Positions 45,774-54,019 of a DNA stretch of 64,000 nt are shown piece after piece; within the stretch, counting starts at the first letter, position 1, and each line of letters starts with the position of its first letter. A program made the translations under genes and the position numbers. The notes beneath the pieces are model-generated. The model was not told the DNA's origin, made no database searches, and worked only from the letters and a program-made list of their open reading frames with translations. The stretch lies in NCBI GenBank assembly GCA_002746935.1, contig PDRW01000037.1:21796-85795 (forward strand). Direction: 5' to 3'. This DNA comes from Rhodobacterales bacterium. GTDB taxonomy: Bacteria > Pseudomonadota > Alphaproteobacteria > Rhodobacterales > Rhodobacteraceae.

Positions 45774-46254
45774 TCCGGGCAGGCGGACGGGCAGGGCGGC
45801 TCCGGGACCGGGTCCGCCCTGCGCCTGCCGCGCGGCATGTTGACGCGCCCGGGGCAAATCGCCGCGACCAGCCGTGCCGGGGCGCAAAGGGGGCAAATTC
45901 CGGGCCCGCCGGGTGGTGCCGCACGGTTGTGAGATCCCGGTACGATGTTGGAATCATATGGTTTTCCTTGAGACCTGCCGCCGCACGGCGGTGCAGGCAG
46001 ACAACTCCGCGAAAGCCGTCACGTCGTTCCGGCAACAAATTTCCGCCCGGTCCGGGTGCCTTTTGTTCCAGATCAAATTGTTATGCGTGAATGTGTGATT
46101 TACCTCCGTCCAGGGGGCGGTTCACCATTCCTCAAGCGCGCTGCGCCAGACAGACCCCGGCACCGGACGAGACAAGCCCCGGATTTCCGCAGAACCGGCG
46201 GTGGCGCACGCGATGGGGAGAACCCCGCCCGGCCGGACCATTGGAGGGTAACAC
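45774..46254. other. Intergenic region between dppF and the Mrp/complex-I-like operon
   Basis: 481 bp without a supported gene. An imperfect hairpin lies near 45974-45998 (CCTGCCGCCG with CGGCGG-GCAGG). The stretch 45940-46120 is AT-rich (for example TTGTTATGCGTGAATGTGTG) and is the probable promoter region for the next operon. The ribosome site GGAGGG for the first gene is at 46242-46247. Confidence 0.45.
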
Positions 46255-46752
46255 ATGGCACGACCCGCTGATTCAGTGAAGCTGTTCCTCACGCTTGTGA
46301 TCTTCTGGATCCTGCTCAACGGGTCGGTTCAGCCCGGTGCGCTCGCCATCGGCGTTGCGGTGGCTCTGACGATCGTGTTCTTCTTCCGCGACACGCTCTC
46401 GGTCCTGTCCGGCCACAGGCTCACCGGGCGCGCGATCTGGGTCTCACTGCAATTTGTGGGCTATTTCCTCAGGGAGCTGGTGAAAGCCAACCTGCAAATG
46501 GCCGCCATCGTGCTCGACCCTCGGCTGCCGGTCGAACCCGCGATCGTTGCGGTCAAGGTCCGGCTCACCCACCCGGTCGCGCGGCTGCTGCTCGCCAATT
46601 CCATCACCCTCACCCCGGGCACGCTCAGTGTCGAATACAAGGGCGACACGCTCTATGTGCACTGGGTCGTCGCCCGTGGCACCGATACCGAAACCGCGAC
46701 CCGCGAGATCGTGGCCGGTTTCGAACGTTACCTGGAGCAAATGTATGACTGA
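46255..46752 (+). CDS. Mrp antiporter subunit E-like / MbxA-like protein
   Basis: MrpE-family proteins (165 residues here) are small inner-membrane subunits of multisubunit Na+/H+ antiporters and of Mbh/Mbx complexes. Two N-terminal hydrophobic segments (KLFLTLVIFWILLNGS and GALAIGVAVALTIVFFF) are followed by a soluble domain with the family blocks FLRELVKANLQMAAIVL and ANSITLTPGTLSVEYKGDTL. GGAGG lies 8 nt before the ATG. First gene of a 13-gene operon; it overlaps the MrpF-like gene by 8 bp. It would be equivalent to MbxA by position. Confidence 0.9.
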   Translation: MARPADSVKLFLTLVIFWILLNGSVQPGALAIGVAVALTIVFFFRDTLSVLSGHRLTGRAIWVSLQFVGYFLRELVKANLQMAAIVLDPRLPVEPAIVAVKVRLTHPVARLLLANSITLTPGTLSVEYKGDTLYVHWVVARGTDTETATREIVAGFERYLEQMYD

Positions 46753-47005
46753 GATCATCCTCTACGCGGCGGGCGTGCTGGTGGCGCTTGCCTTTCTGCT
46801 CGCGATGATCCGCTTCGCCACCGGCCCGCGCGGGGTCGATCGCGTGGTGGCCTTCGACGTGTCCACCATCCTGTCGATCGGCGCGATCGTGATCGCCGCG
46901 GTGGTCTCGGGGCGGGGGATCTATCTCGACGTGGCGCTGGTCTATGCGCTTCTGTCCTTCCTCGGCGTGATCGTCGCCGCGCGCTACCTCGAAGGAGGCG
47001 AATGA
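46745..47005 (+). CDS. Mrp antiporter subunit F-like / MbxB-like protein
   Basis: An 86-residue three-helix membrane protein. The family block IRFATGPRGVDRVVAFDVST is clear, as is the C-terminal VYALLSFLGVIVAARYLEG. MrpF subunits are part of the ion-translocation module. It overlaps both neighbours (8 bp upstream, 4 bp downstream), fitting a translationally coupled operon in MbxABC order. Confidence 0.9.
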   Translation: MTEIILYAAGVLVALAFLLAMIRFATGPRGVDRVVAFDVSTILSIGAIVIAAVVSGRGIYLDVALVYALLSFLGVIVAARYLEGGE

Positions 47006-47343
47006 TGGCCGCTGTCCTTGAACCCATCGGTGCCCTCGTGCTTCTGGCCGGGGCGGCGTTTCTGTTTCTCGGCGGGCTCGGGCTCTACCGGATGCCCGAT
47101 GTCTATACCCGCATCCAGTCCGGCACCAAGGCGACCACGCTGGGCACGCTCCTGCTGCTCCTCGGCGCCGCGATCATGGTGCCCGGCTGGACGGTCAAGC
47201 TGCTGCTGATCATGCTGTTTCTGATGTTCACCAACCCGCTGTCGAGCCAGGTGCTGGCGCGCGCGGCGCATCGTGCGGGCGTGCCGAGCTGCCGCGAGAC
47301 CACGCGCGACCGGCTCGCCGAAGACGGGGGAGACCTCTCATGA
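47002..47343 (+). CDS. Mrp antiporter subunit G-like / MbxC-like protein
   Basis: A 113-residue membrane protein with three hydrophobic segments. The MrpG block GLYRMPDVYTRIQSGTKATT is unmistakable, followed by LGTLLLLLGAAIMVPG and KLLLIMLFLMFTNPLSSQVL. It overlaps the MrpF-like and the following DUF4040-like genes by 4 bp each. Confidence 0.92.
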   Translation: MMAAVLEPIGALVLLAGAAFLFLGGLGLYRMPDVYTRIQSGTKATTLGTLLLLLGAAIMVPGWTVKLLLIMLFLMFTNPLSSQVLARAAHRAGVPSCRETTRDRLAEDGGDLS

Positions 47344-47600
47344 CCCTGATGCCCATCCTTGCCGTCGGCGGCTTCGGCCTGCTGGCGATCGTCGCGGCCT
47401 TTGTTGCGCTCGTCACCCGCACCACCCCGGTGGCGGTGATGGCGGCCGGTCTCGTGAGCCTGTTCGCCTCGGTGATCTTCCTGCTGCTCGCCGCGCCCGA
47501 CGTGGCGATGACCGAAGCCGCCATCGGCTCCGGCCTCACCACTTTCCTGTTCTTCTTCGTGCTTGGCCGCATTCGCCGGGAGGGCGGACATGACCAGTAA
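47340..47600 (+). CDS. MbhD/DUF4040-like membrane subunit
   Basis: An 86-residue three-helix protein of the DUF4040 family, found in MrpA C-terminal regions and as MbhD in membrane-bound hydrogenases. The diagnostic block is LLAAPDVAMTEAAIGSGLTT near residue 50. It corresponds to the start of MbxD by position. It overlaps the next gene by 11 bp. Confidence 0.88.
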   Translation: MTLMPILAVGGFGLLAIVAAFVALVTRTTPVAVMAAGLVSLFASVIFLLLAAPDVAMTEAAIGSGLTTFLFFFVLGRIRREGGHDQ

Positions 47601-48306
47601 ATTCACCACCCGCGCGGCGATCGCGCTGGTTCTGCTGGTGCTGCTCGGCAGCGCCTTCTGGACCCTCACCGCCGGCTACAGCGTCGATACCGAGCTCAAC
47701 CGCTCCGCGCGCTACTATGCCGAACACACCGCCTCCGACACCGGGGCGCAGAACATCGTCACCGCGATCATCGTCACCTATCGTGGCCTCGACACGCTCG
47801 GCGAGGTCACGGTGCTGTTTCTGACCGCGGCGATCATCGCGCTGGTGCTCGGCCAGTCGAAAGCGCCCGCCGGCGCCTCCGGGGCGGGCTTTCTGCCCTC
47901 GGGCGAGCTGCTCACCACCGGCACGCGGATGCTTCTGCCGATCATCCTGCTGTTCGGCGCCTATGTGTTCATCAACGGCCACCTGACCCCGGGCGGCGGT
48001 TTCCAGGGCGGCGCGGTGCTGGCCTCGGGCATGCTGCTTTTGCTGCTCGCCGATCCCGGCCAGCGTTTCCGCCGTCAGATCATCCACCGGGTCGAAAGCC
48101 TGTCGGGGCTCAGCTATGTGCTCATCGGCGTGCTCGGACTGGTGCTGGCGGGGGGCTTCCTCGACAACCGCATCCTGCCGCTCGGTGAATACGGCCAGAT
48201 CCTGTCGGCCGGCGCGATCCCGGTGATCTACACCCTGATCGGCCTCAAGGTCGGGGCCGAATTCAGCTCGATCCTCGAAAGCCTCGAAGAAACGGAGGAC
48301 GCGTGA
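47590..48306 (+). CDS. MbhE-MrpB fusion-like subunit
   Basis: A 238-residue membrane protein with two parts. Residues 1-90 resemble MbhE (RYYAEHTASDTGAQNIVTAI, YRGLDTLGEVTVLF). Residues 95-238 are an MrpB domain (TTGTRMLLPIILLFGAYVFI, then GHLTPGGGFQGGAVLASGML). MbhE-MrpB is split in some complexes and joined in MrpA/B arrangements. ATG 47590 is chosen because it follows GGAGGG; a slightly longer frame begins at 47563. It corresponds to MbxD/F by position. Confidence 0.85.
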   Translation: MTSKFTTRAAIALVLLVLLGSAFWTLTAGYSVDTELNRSARYYAEHTASDTGAQNIVTAIIVTYRGLDTLGEVTVLFLTAAIIALVLGQSKAPAGASGAGFLPSGELLTTGTRMLLPIILLFGAYVFINGHLTPGGGFQGGAVLASGMLLLLLADPGQRFRRQIIHRVESLSGLSYVLIGVLGLVLAGGFLDNRILPLGEYGQILSAGAIPVIYTLIGLKVGAEFSSILESLEETEDA

Positions 48307-48689
48307 TGCCCGACACGACACTCGCCGCCTACGTCCCCCAGATCGCCATGGCCACGGGGTTCCTGCTCATCCTGATGGGGCTCTACGGGGCGCTCAGCCA
48401 CCGCAACATCCTGCGCATGATCGTCGGCTTCACCATCGCCTCCACCGGCATCAATCTGGTGCTGGTCGCGGTGGGCTATCTGCCGGGCCGCAGCGCGCCG
48501 ATCATGGATGAGGCGGTGCCGGTGGCCGAGGCCGCCCGGCGGATCATCGACCCGGTGCCACAGGCGCTGGTGCTCACCGCCATCGTCATCGGCCTCGGGG
48601 TCACCGCCCTGATGCTCGCCTATGCCTACCGGCTGTTCCGCACCCGCCACAGCCTCGACATCTCGAACTTCACGGAGCTGAAATGGTAA
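48306..48689 (+). CDS. MrpC/NuoK-like subunit (MbxG-like)
   Basis: A 127-residue NuoK-type membrane protein with three helices. Family blocks are TGFLLILMGLYGALSHRNIL, MIVGFTIASTGINLVLVAVG and DPVPQALVLTAIVIGLGVTA. The ATG at 48306 has GGAGGA 6 nt upstream; GTG 48303 is alternative. It overlaps the large antiporter gene by 7 bp. Confidence 0.92.
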   Translation: MPDTTLAAYVPQIAMATGFLLILMGLYGALSHRNILRMIVGFTIASTGINLVLVAVGYLPGRSAPIMDEAVPVAEAARRIIDPVPQALVLTAIVIGLGVTALMLAYAYRLFRTRHSLDISNFTELKW

Positions 48690-51600
48690 GCGTGCTCTAT
48701 ATCATTGCCGCGGGTCTCGGCACCGCATTCCTGATCGGCCTGTTGAAATCCAGCCAGAAGGGCCTTGCCTTCCTGTTCACCGTGCTGGCGCTCGCCTTCA
48801 TGTCCTGGGTGTCGCTCGACTGGACGGTGGCGCTGTCGCAGGGCCGGGCCCTGCCCACCAACGTGATGACCGCGGGCTTCCCGCCGCCCTTCGCGATCAA
48901 CCTGTTCATCGGCCATGGCGAGGCCTGGCTCCTGACGGTGGTCAACGTCACCGGTCTGCTCTCGGCCTTCTACATGTATGGCGCGCTCAGCCGCATGGGC
49001 CGCGGCGCGATGGCGGTTCTGCTCATCATCATCATGGCGCTGTCGGGCCTGATCATGACCCGCGACGTGTTCAACCTGTTCGTGTTCTTCGAGCTGATCG
49101 TGATCGCCACCGGCGGCCTCGTGCTGCTCTCGGAAGACCGGCGCGCCGTGGCCGCGGGGTTCAAATATCTCGTGGTCAGTCAGATCATCTCGATCCTTCT
49201 GCTGATCGGCATCATCTTCACCTATCACGCCAACGGCTCGCTCAATCTCGATGATTTCGCCGCCCGGCCCTTTGCCTTCAAAGGGGCGTCGCTGGCGATG
49301 TTCCTGCTGCTGATGGCGGTGGTGCTGGAGCTCAAACCCTTCCCGGCCAACGGCTGGGCGCTCGACATCTACGAAAGCGCCCATCCCGGCTTCTCGGCGA
49401 TCTTCTCGGCGGCCTCCGGCACCGCGGCGCTGTTCGCGGTCGACAAGATCGCGGGCGCGGCCGGCCCCGACTGGCTGCCGATGCTCACCGGCCTCGGGCT
49501 CCTGTCCTTCCTCGGCTCCAACCTGCTGGCGCTGGCGCAGGACAATGATCGGCGCCTGCTGGGCTATTCCTCGGTCGGCCAGATCGGCCTGGTGCTCGCC
49601 ATCGTGGGCCAGCGCGACATCCTCGGCGAGGCCTATCTCTATGTGGCCTACGGGGTGCTGATCACCCATGCGGTCGCCAAGGCCGGGCTGTTCTGGCTCT
49701 CCGGGCTGGTGCCCGGACGCGCGCTCACCGACTGGACGGTGCTGCGCTCGAGCCCGCTGCTGGTCTTCGCCTTCGCCAGCTTCATCGCGATGCTGGTCGG
49801 CCTGCCGCCCTTCCCGAGCTTCTATGCCAAATGGGATCTGATCCACATGCTGGCCGGGCAGGGGCGCTACTGGGTCATCGCCGCGGTGCTGATCGGGGCG
49901 CTGATCGAGGCGGGCTACATGTTCCGGTTCTTCGGCTATGCGATGAAACGCGAGATGCCCGCGCGCTTCCCGGCCTTCCGGATCGACAAGGTTGGGGTGG
50001 TGCTCGTCGCGCTCGCTTCCGGATGGATCCTGGCCATGGTCTGGGGCGGGGCGTCGCTCAACCCGAACCTTCTGCCGGTCGTTGAGCTGGGCAACCTGTT
50101 GCGCGGCGACATCCGGCCCGGGTCGGACCTCTTGTTCGCGCTGCCGTTCCTGTTCGCGCTCTCGTTCCTCCTGCTCGAACCGCTGCCCGCGAAGGTGAAA
50201 AACGCCATCGCCATCGCCGGTCTGCTCGGCTGGTTCGCCTTCCGCATGGCGCATTACGACGCCATCCAGATGGTGTTCGGCGCGATCATGATGGTCGGCG
50301 GCGCGGTGGTACTGCTGGCTTCGTTCCAGCCCCGTGGCAAGCGGCTCGGCTTCTATGTCCCGGCGCTGCTGATGTATGCCGGCCTTGCGATTCTGGTCGA
50401 GGCGCCGACCTCGTTTACCTTCTTCGCGGCCTGGGAATTGCTGACGCTCGGTTCCTACTACCTGATCCTGCGCGGCAAGGAGGGTGAGCCCCATGCGCTG
50501 AGCTACATCCTGTTCTCGCTCGGCGGCGCCTTCCTGCTGCTGGCGGGCTTCGCGGTGGCGTCGAACGGGGTCCAGCCCTTCGACATCCGCGCGGGCCTCG
50601 CCGCGCTCGCCGAAGCCGGTGCCGCCAGCGCGCCCTGGGTCTTCGTCCTGCTCGCCGTCGGCTTCATGACCAAGACCGCCTCCATCGGCCTGCATGTCTG
50701 GCTCCCCGGCGCCCATGCCGAAGCCGAGACCGACGTCTCGCCGATGGTCTCGGGCATCCTGCTCAAGGCCGGGCTCTTCGGCCTCCTCGTTCTGGTGATG
50801 TCCATGGGCCGGCAAGTTCTCTTCGGCATCGACCTCACCCATGTGCTGCTCTGGATCGGCGCGCTCTCGGCGCTGCTCGGCGCGGTCGGGGCGCTGTTCC
50901 AGGAAGACGCCAAACGCCTGCTCGCCTATTCCTCGATCAGCCAGATGGGCTACGCGGTCTTCGGCCTCGCGCTGTTGTCCCATATCGGCTACCTGCTGGC
51001 GATCATGTCGGCGATCAACCACTACGTCATCAAGTCGATGCTGTTCCTCGGCATCGGCGGCGTCTACAAGCGCACCGGCACCAAGCTGATGTACAAGATG
51101 GGCGGGATCATCAAGGTGATGCCGCTGAGCTTCGTGAGCGTGCTCGTCGGCATCATCGCGATGTCGGGGGTGCCGCCGCTGTCGGGCTTCGGCGGCCGCT
51201 GGATCTTCTACAACGGCATCATGGAATCCGATCTGCGCCTGCCGATGGTGGTGGTGTTCCTGTCGGGCCCGATCAGCTTCCTCTATCTGTTCCGGCTGAT
51301 CCACACGGTGTTCCTCGGCCAGCCCAAACCGGAACATTCGCGGCTGAAAGAGGCGCCGTTCTGGATCATTCTGCCGCAGATGATGTTCACCGCCTTCCTG
51401 ATCGGGTTTGCGATCCTGCCGGGCATGGCGCTTCAGAAAGTCGACCATGAAATCGGCCTGATCTTCGGCGACAGCCCCTTCACCTGGGACGGGCGGGCGA
51501 TCACCTCCGTCTATGGCAACTGGAACCCGGTGGCGATCATGGGGGTGATCGTGGCGATCTTCGTCTCGGTGGCCACGGTGCTCACGCTCAAGGCCTGGCG

Positions 51601-51883
51601 GGCCCAGTCGGTGAAGCAGTTCAACATCGTGTTCTCGGCGGAACGGCCGTTCAGGCCCAACACCAGCCATTTCGCGTGGAACTTCTTCGCCCCCTACCGC
51701 CGGGCGCTCGGCTTCCTCGAGGCGCCGCTGGTCACCCGGTTCTGGGAAAGCGTCGCTGACTCTGTCCACGCGACCGCGGATTTCGGCCGCCGGATCTATA
51801 CCGGCAATGGCCAGACCTATGCGGTGCAACTCGTGTTCTTCGTCGTCGCCGTCTATCTCATCGCTTCGGGAGTGGTGTCATGA
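48683..51883 (+). CDS. Fusion of two MrpD/NuoN-like antiporter subunits (MbxH + MbxH'-like)
   Basis: A 1,066-residue membrane protein with two complete antiporter-like halves. Half one (about 1-440) has the key acidic helix NLFVFFELIVIATGGLVLLS, the Lys helix MAVVLELKPFPANGWALD, RRLLGYSSVGQIGLVLAIVG and THAVAKAGLFWLSG. After 60 residues of linker, half two (about 500-960) repeats them: FFAAWELLTLGSYYLILRG, VGFMTKTASIGLHVWLPGAH, KRLLAYSSISQMGYAVFGLA and NHYVIKSMLFLGIGG. A C-terminal extension of about 100 residues ends in one more hydrophobic segment. Each half retains the charged residues (Glu, Lys, Lys) used by complex-I antiporters. The archaeal mbx operon has two separate MrpD-like genes at this point; here they are joined in frame without any stop. 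Confidence 0.9.
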   Translation: MVSVLYIIAAGLGTAFLIGLLKSSQKGLAFLFTVLALAFMSWVSLDWTVALSQGRALPTNVMTAGFPPPFAINLFIGHGEAWLLTVVNVTGLLSAFYMYGALSRMGRGAMAVLLIIIMALSGLIMTRDVFNLFVFFELIVIATGGLVLLSEDRRAVAAGFKYLVVSQIISILLLIGIIFTYHANGSLNLDDFAARPFAFKGASLAMFLLLMAVVLELKPFPANGWALDIYESAHPGFSAIFSAASGTAALFAVDKIAGAAGPDWLPMLTGLGLLSFLGSNLLALAQDNDRRLLGYSSVGQIGLVLAIVGQRDILGEAYLYVAYGVLITHAVAKAGLFWLSGLVPGRALTDWTVLRSSPLLVFAFASFIAMLVGLPPFPSFYAKWDLIHMLAGQGRYWVIAAVLIGALIEAGYMFRFFGYAMKREMPARFPAFRIDKVGVVLVALASGWILAMVWGGASLNPNLLPVVELGNLLRGDIRPGSDLLFALPFLFALSFLLLEPLPAKVKNAIAIAGLLGWFAFRMAHYDAIQMVFGAIMMVGGAVVLLASFQPRGKRLGFYVPALLMYAGLAILVEAPTSFTFFAAWELLTLGSYYLILRGKEGEPHALSYILFSLGGAFLLLAGFAVASNGVQPFDIRAGLAALAEAGAASAPWVFVLLAVGFMTKTASIGLHVWLPGAHAEAETDVSPMVSGILLKAGLFGLLVLVMSMGRQVLFGIDLTHVLLWIGALSALLGAVGALFQEDAKRLLAYSSISQMGYAVFGLALLSHIGYLLAIMSAINHYVIKSMLFLGIGGVYKRTGTKLMYKMGGIIKVMPLSFVSVLVGIIAMSGVPPLSGFGGRWIFYNGIMESDLRLPMVVVFLSGPISFLYLFRLIHTVFLGQPKPEHSRLKEAPFWIILPQMMFTAFLIGFAILPGMALQKVDHEIGLIFGDSPFTWDGRAITSVYGNWNPVAIMGVIVAIFVSVATVLTLKAWRAQSVKQFNIVFSAERPFRPNTSHFAWNFFAPYRRALGFLEAPLVTRFWESVADSVHATADFGRRIYTGNGQTYAVQLVFFVVAVYLIASGVVS

Positions 51884-52785
51884 ATTTCGAATGGATCCAG
51901 ATCCCCTACGCGCTGTGGACGCTGCTCATCATCACCTGTTACGGGTTGTTCATGACGGCGATCATGCAGAAGATCGGCGCCCGGGTGGGTGGCCGCTACG
52001 GCATCCCGGTGTGGCAGAACTATATCGACCTCGCCAAGAACTGGGCGCTGCGCAGCCAGATCAAACATGGGGTGATGTTCTACCTCGGGCCGGTGTTCCG
52101 GCTCAGCGGCGGCATCGGGCTCATTCTGTTCGTGCCGACGATCTACGGGTCGGTGATGCACCAGAACTTCCACTATGCGGGCGACCTCATCCTCGCGCTC
52201 TACTTCGTCTTCTTCGGCACGCTGGGGATGGCGCTGGGCGCGGGCGAAAGCGGGCATCCGCATTCGGCGATGGGGGTGTCGCGGGGGCTGTCGCAGACCA
52301 CCGCCGCCGAACTGCCGATGGCGCTGGCGGTGTTCTCGCTGTCGCTGCAATATCAGACCCTCAACATCACCGAGATCGTTTCGATGCAGCAGGGCTCGGT
52401 GCTCAACTGGACCCTGTTCACCAACCCGCTGGCGGTGGCGGCGGCGATGTTCGGCTTCGTCGGCTCGATGATGCGCTCGCCCTTCGACGTGGTGCTGGCG
52501 CCGCAGGAAATCCCGATCGGCCCGCCCACCGAGTTCCACTCGACCTACCTCGCCCTGATGCAGACCAACCGGGCGATCTTCCCGATCGCCAAGACGATCA
52601 TCTACATGAACCTGTTCTTCGGCGGGGCGTCGAGCTGGGGCGAATTCGTGGTCAAGACCTTCGTGCTCTATTTCATCACCGTGTTCATCGGTGTGGTGCA
52701 CCCGCGGTTCCGCGTCGAACAATCCATCCGGTTCTTCTTCAAATGGGGCGTGCCGATCGGCATCCTCGCAATTCTGACGGTGTAA
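51880..52785 (+). CDS. NuoH/MbhM-like membrane anchor subunit
   Basis: NuoH-type proteins connect the peripheral electron-transfer arm to the membrane ion channel. The 301-residue product has eight hydrophobic segments. The block GARVGGRYGIPVWQNYIDLAK is the family fingerprint (GRxGxPxxQxYxD), with MRSPFDVVLAPQEIPIGPPT near residue 205, the charged E-channel loop. It overlaps the antiporter gene by 4 bp. It corresponds to MbxM. Confidence 0.92.
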   Translation: MNFEWIQIPYALWTLLIITCYGLFMTAIMQKIGARVGGRYGIPVWQNYIDLAKNWALRSQIKHGVMFYLGPVFRLSGGIGLILFVPTIYGSVMHQNFHYAGDLILALYFVFFGTLGMALGAGESGHPHSAMGVSRGLSQTTAAELPMALAVFSLSLQYQTLNITEIVSMQQGSVLNWTLFTNPLAVAAAMFGFVGSMMRSPFDVVLAPQEIPIGPPTEFHSTYLALMQTNRAIFPIAKTIIYMNLFFGGASSWGEFVVKTFVLYFITVFIGVVHPRFRVEQSIRFFFKWGVPIGILAILTV

Positions 52786-52789
52786 TGAC

Positions 52790-53482
52790 ATGAAAGATAT
52801 GGACAAATCCTTCAGGAAAGACACCGAAACGGTGTTTCCGCTGCGCGAGGAGCTGCGCCCCTATCAGGTGACCGCGCCCGACGGACAGGTGATCGACGTC
52901 GATCCCTTGCAGGATTTCTTCTGCCAGGAGCCGCCCAAGGTCCACCGCAAATCCTACATCCGCATCGTGGAAGACTTCTACAACTGGGCCCGGGCGCACA
53001 GCCTGTGGATCCTCGGCTTCGGCACCGGCTGCGGTGCGATCGAGATGCGCCCCCTGCGCTCGCCCCGGTTCGACGCCTACCGTTACGGCATCCAGTGGCG
53101 GCCGACCCCGCGCCAGTCCAACCTTGTGGTGGTCTCGGGCTATCTCTCGGTGAAGACGCTCAAACGCGTGATCCGCGCCTATGAGCAGATGCCGAGCCCG
53201 AAATACGTGGTCGGCCTCGGCTCCTGCACCATCAACGGCGGCATGTACTGGGACAGCTACAACACCATCAAGCGGCTCGACGATTACCTGCCGGTGGATC
53301 TCTACATCACCGGCTGCATGCCGCGCCCCGAGGCGCTGCTGGCGGGCTTCATGGACCTCAAGAAGCTCATCCGCCGCGGCGAGGGCGAGGGGGCCAACAC
53401 ATATGCCGAGAATTTCGAATGGTACAAGGCCAACCAGAAGGCGGTCATCAAGGACTGGGACATGCCGGATTACAACTGGTGA
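52790..53482 (+). CDS. NuoB/MbhJ-like subunit with three cluster cysteines
   Basis: The 230-residue protein carries the proximal [4Fe-4S] cluster (N2 equivalent). The fold blocks are clear: FGTGCGAIEMRPL, RQSNLVVVSGYLSVKTLKRV, YVVGLGSCTINGGMYWDSYN and LYITGCMPRPEALL. Canonical NuoB uses four Cys including an adjacent pair (CC-AIEM); here the second of the pair is Gly82, leaving C81, C146 and C176. An open coordination site on this cluster is therefore possible. From memory, archaeal MbxJ (MBS) has a three-Cys proximal cluster of this kind. Fits position J of the mbx order. Confidence 0.9.
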   Translation: MKDMDKSFRKDTETVFPLREELRPYQVTAPDGQVIDVDPLQDFFCQEPPKVHRKSYIRIVEDFYNWARAHSLWILGFGTGCGAIEMRPLRSPRFDAYRYGIQWRPTPRQSNLVVVSGYLSVKTLKRVIRAYEQMPSPKYVVGLGSCTINGGMYWDSYNTIKRLDDYLPVDLYITGCMPRPEALLAGFMDLKKLIRRGEGEGANTYAENFEWYKANQKAVIKDWDMPDYNW

Positions 53483-53486
53483 CGAT

Positions 53487-54017
53487 ATGCGCGACCTGAT
53501 CGAACGACTCACCCCCCGCTACAAGCTCGGTGCGCCCACGTTTCAGCGTGCCGACCTCACCTTTGTCGACGTGATCGACAATGCCCAGTTGCGCGCGCTG
53601 CTGCTCGAATTGCGCGACAAGGAGGGCTTCACCCATCTGACCCTGCTGACGGCCGTCGACTGGCTGGAGGAAGGGCGGTTTCAGCTGAGCTACATGCTCA
53701 ACAACCGCGAGGCCAACCGGACGCTGTGCCTGCGGCTGTTTCTCGACCGCGAAAATGCGGTGGGCGAGACCATCCACGACATCTGGCCCGCGGCCGAAAC
53801 CTATCAGCGCGAGCTGAAGGAGATGTTCGGCATCGACTTTCCCGGCTCGCCCCGGGTCGATGACGAGTTCATCCTCGAAGGCTGGACCGACATGCCGCCC
53901 TACCGGCGCGATTTCGATACCCTGGCCTATTCGCAACAGACCTACCGCGACCGTCCGGGCCGCAAGACCACCGATCCGCGCGGCCACATGAAACAGAAAC
54001 TCTATCCGGAGGGGTGA
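53487..54017 (+). CDS. NuoC-like subunit (MbxK-like)
   Basis: A 176-residue soluble subunit of the complex-I 30 kDa family. The blocks HLTLLTAVDWLEEGRFQLSY, TLCLRLFLDRENAVGETIHD, WPAAETYQRELKEMFGIDFP and the C-terminal MPPYRRDFDT fit the family. The typical function is structural, linking the NuoD-like and NuoB-like subunits. ATG 53487 follows the NuoB-like stop by 4 bp; an in-frame open stretch further upstream is shadow. Corresponds to MbxK. Confidence 0.9.
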   Translation: MRDLIERLTPRYKLGAPTFQRADLTFVDVIDNAQLRALLLELRDKEGFTHLTLLTAVDWLEEGRFQLSYMLNNREANRTLCLRLFLDRENAVGETIHDIWPAAETYQRELKEMFGIDFPGSPRVDDEFILEGWTDMPPYRRDFDTLAYSQQTYRDRPGRKTTDPRGHMKQKLYPEG

Positions 54018-54019
54018 GC

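Noticed and set aside
48626-51829. 1,067-codon minus-strand open frame opposite the fused antiporter gene
   Set aside because: His/Asp/Arg-rich antisense of hydrophobic codons; artefact of codon bias.
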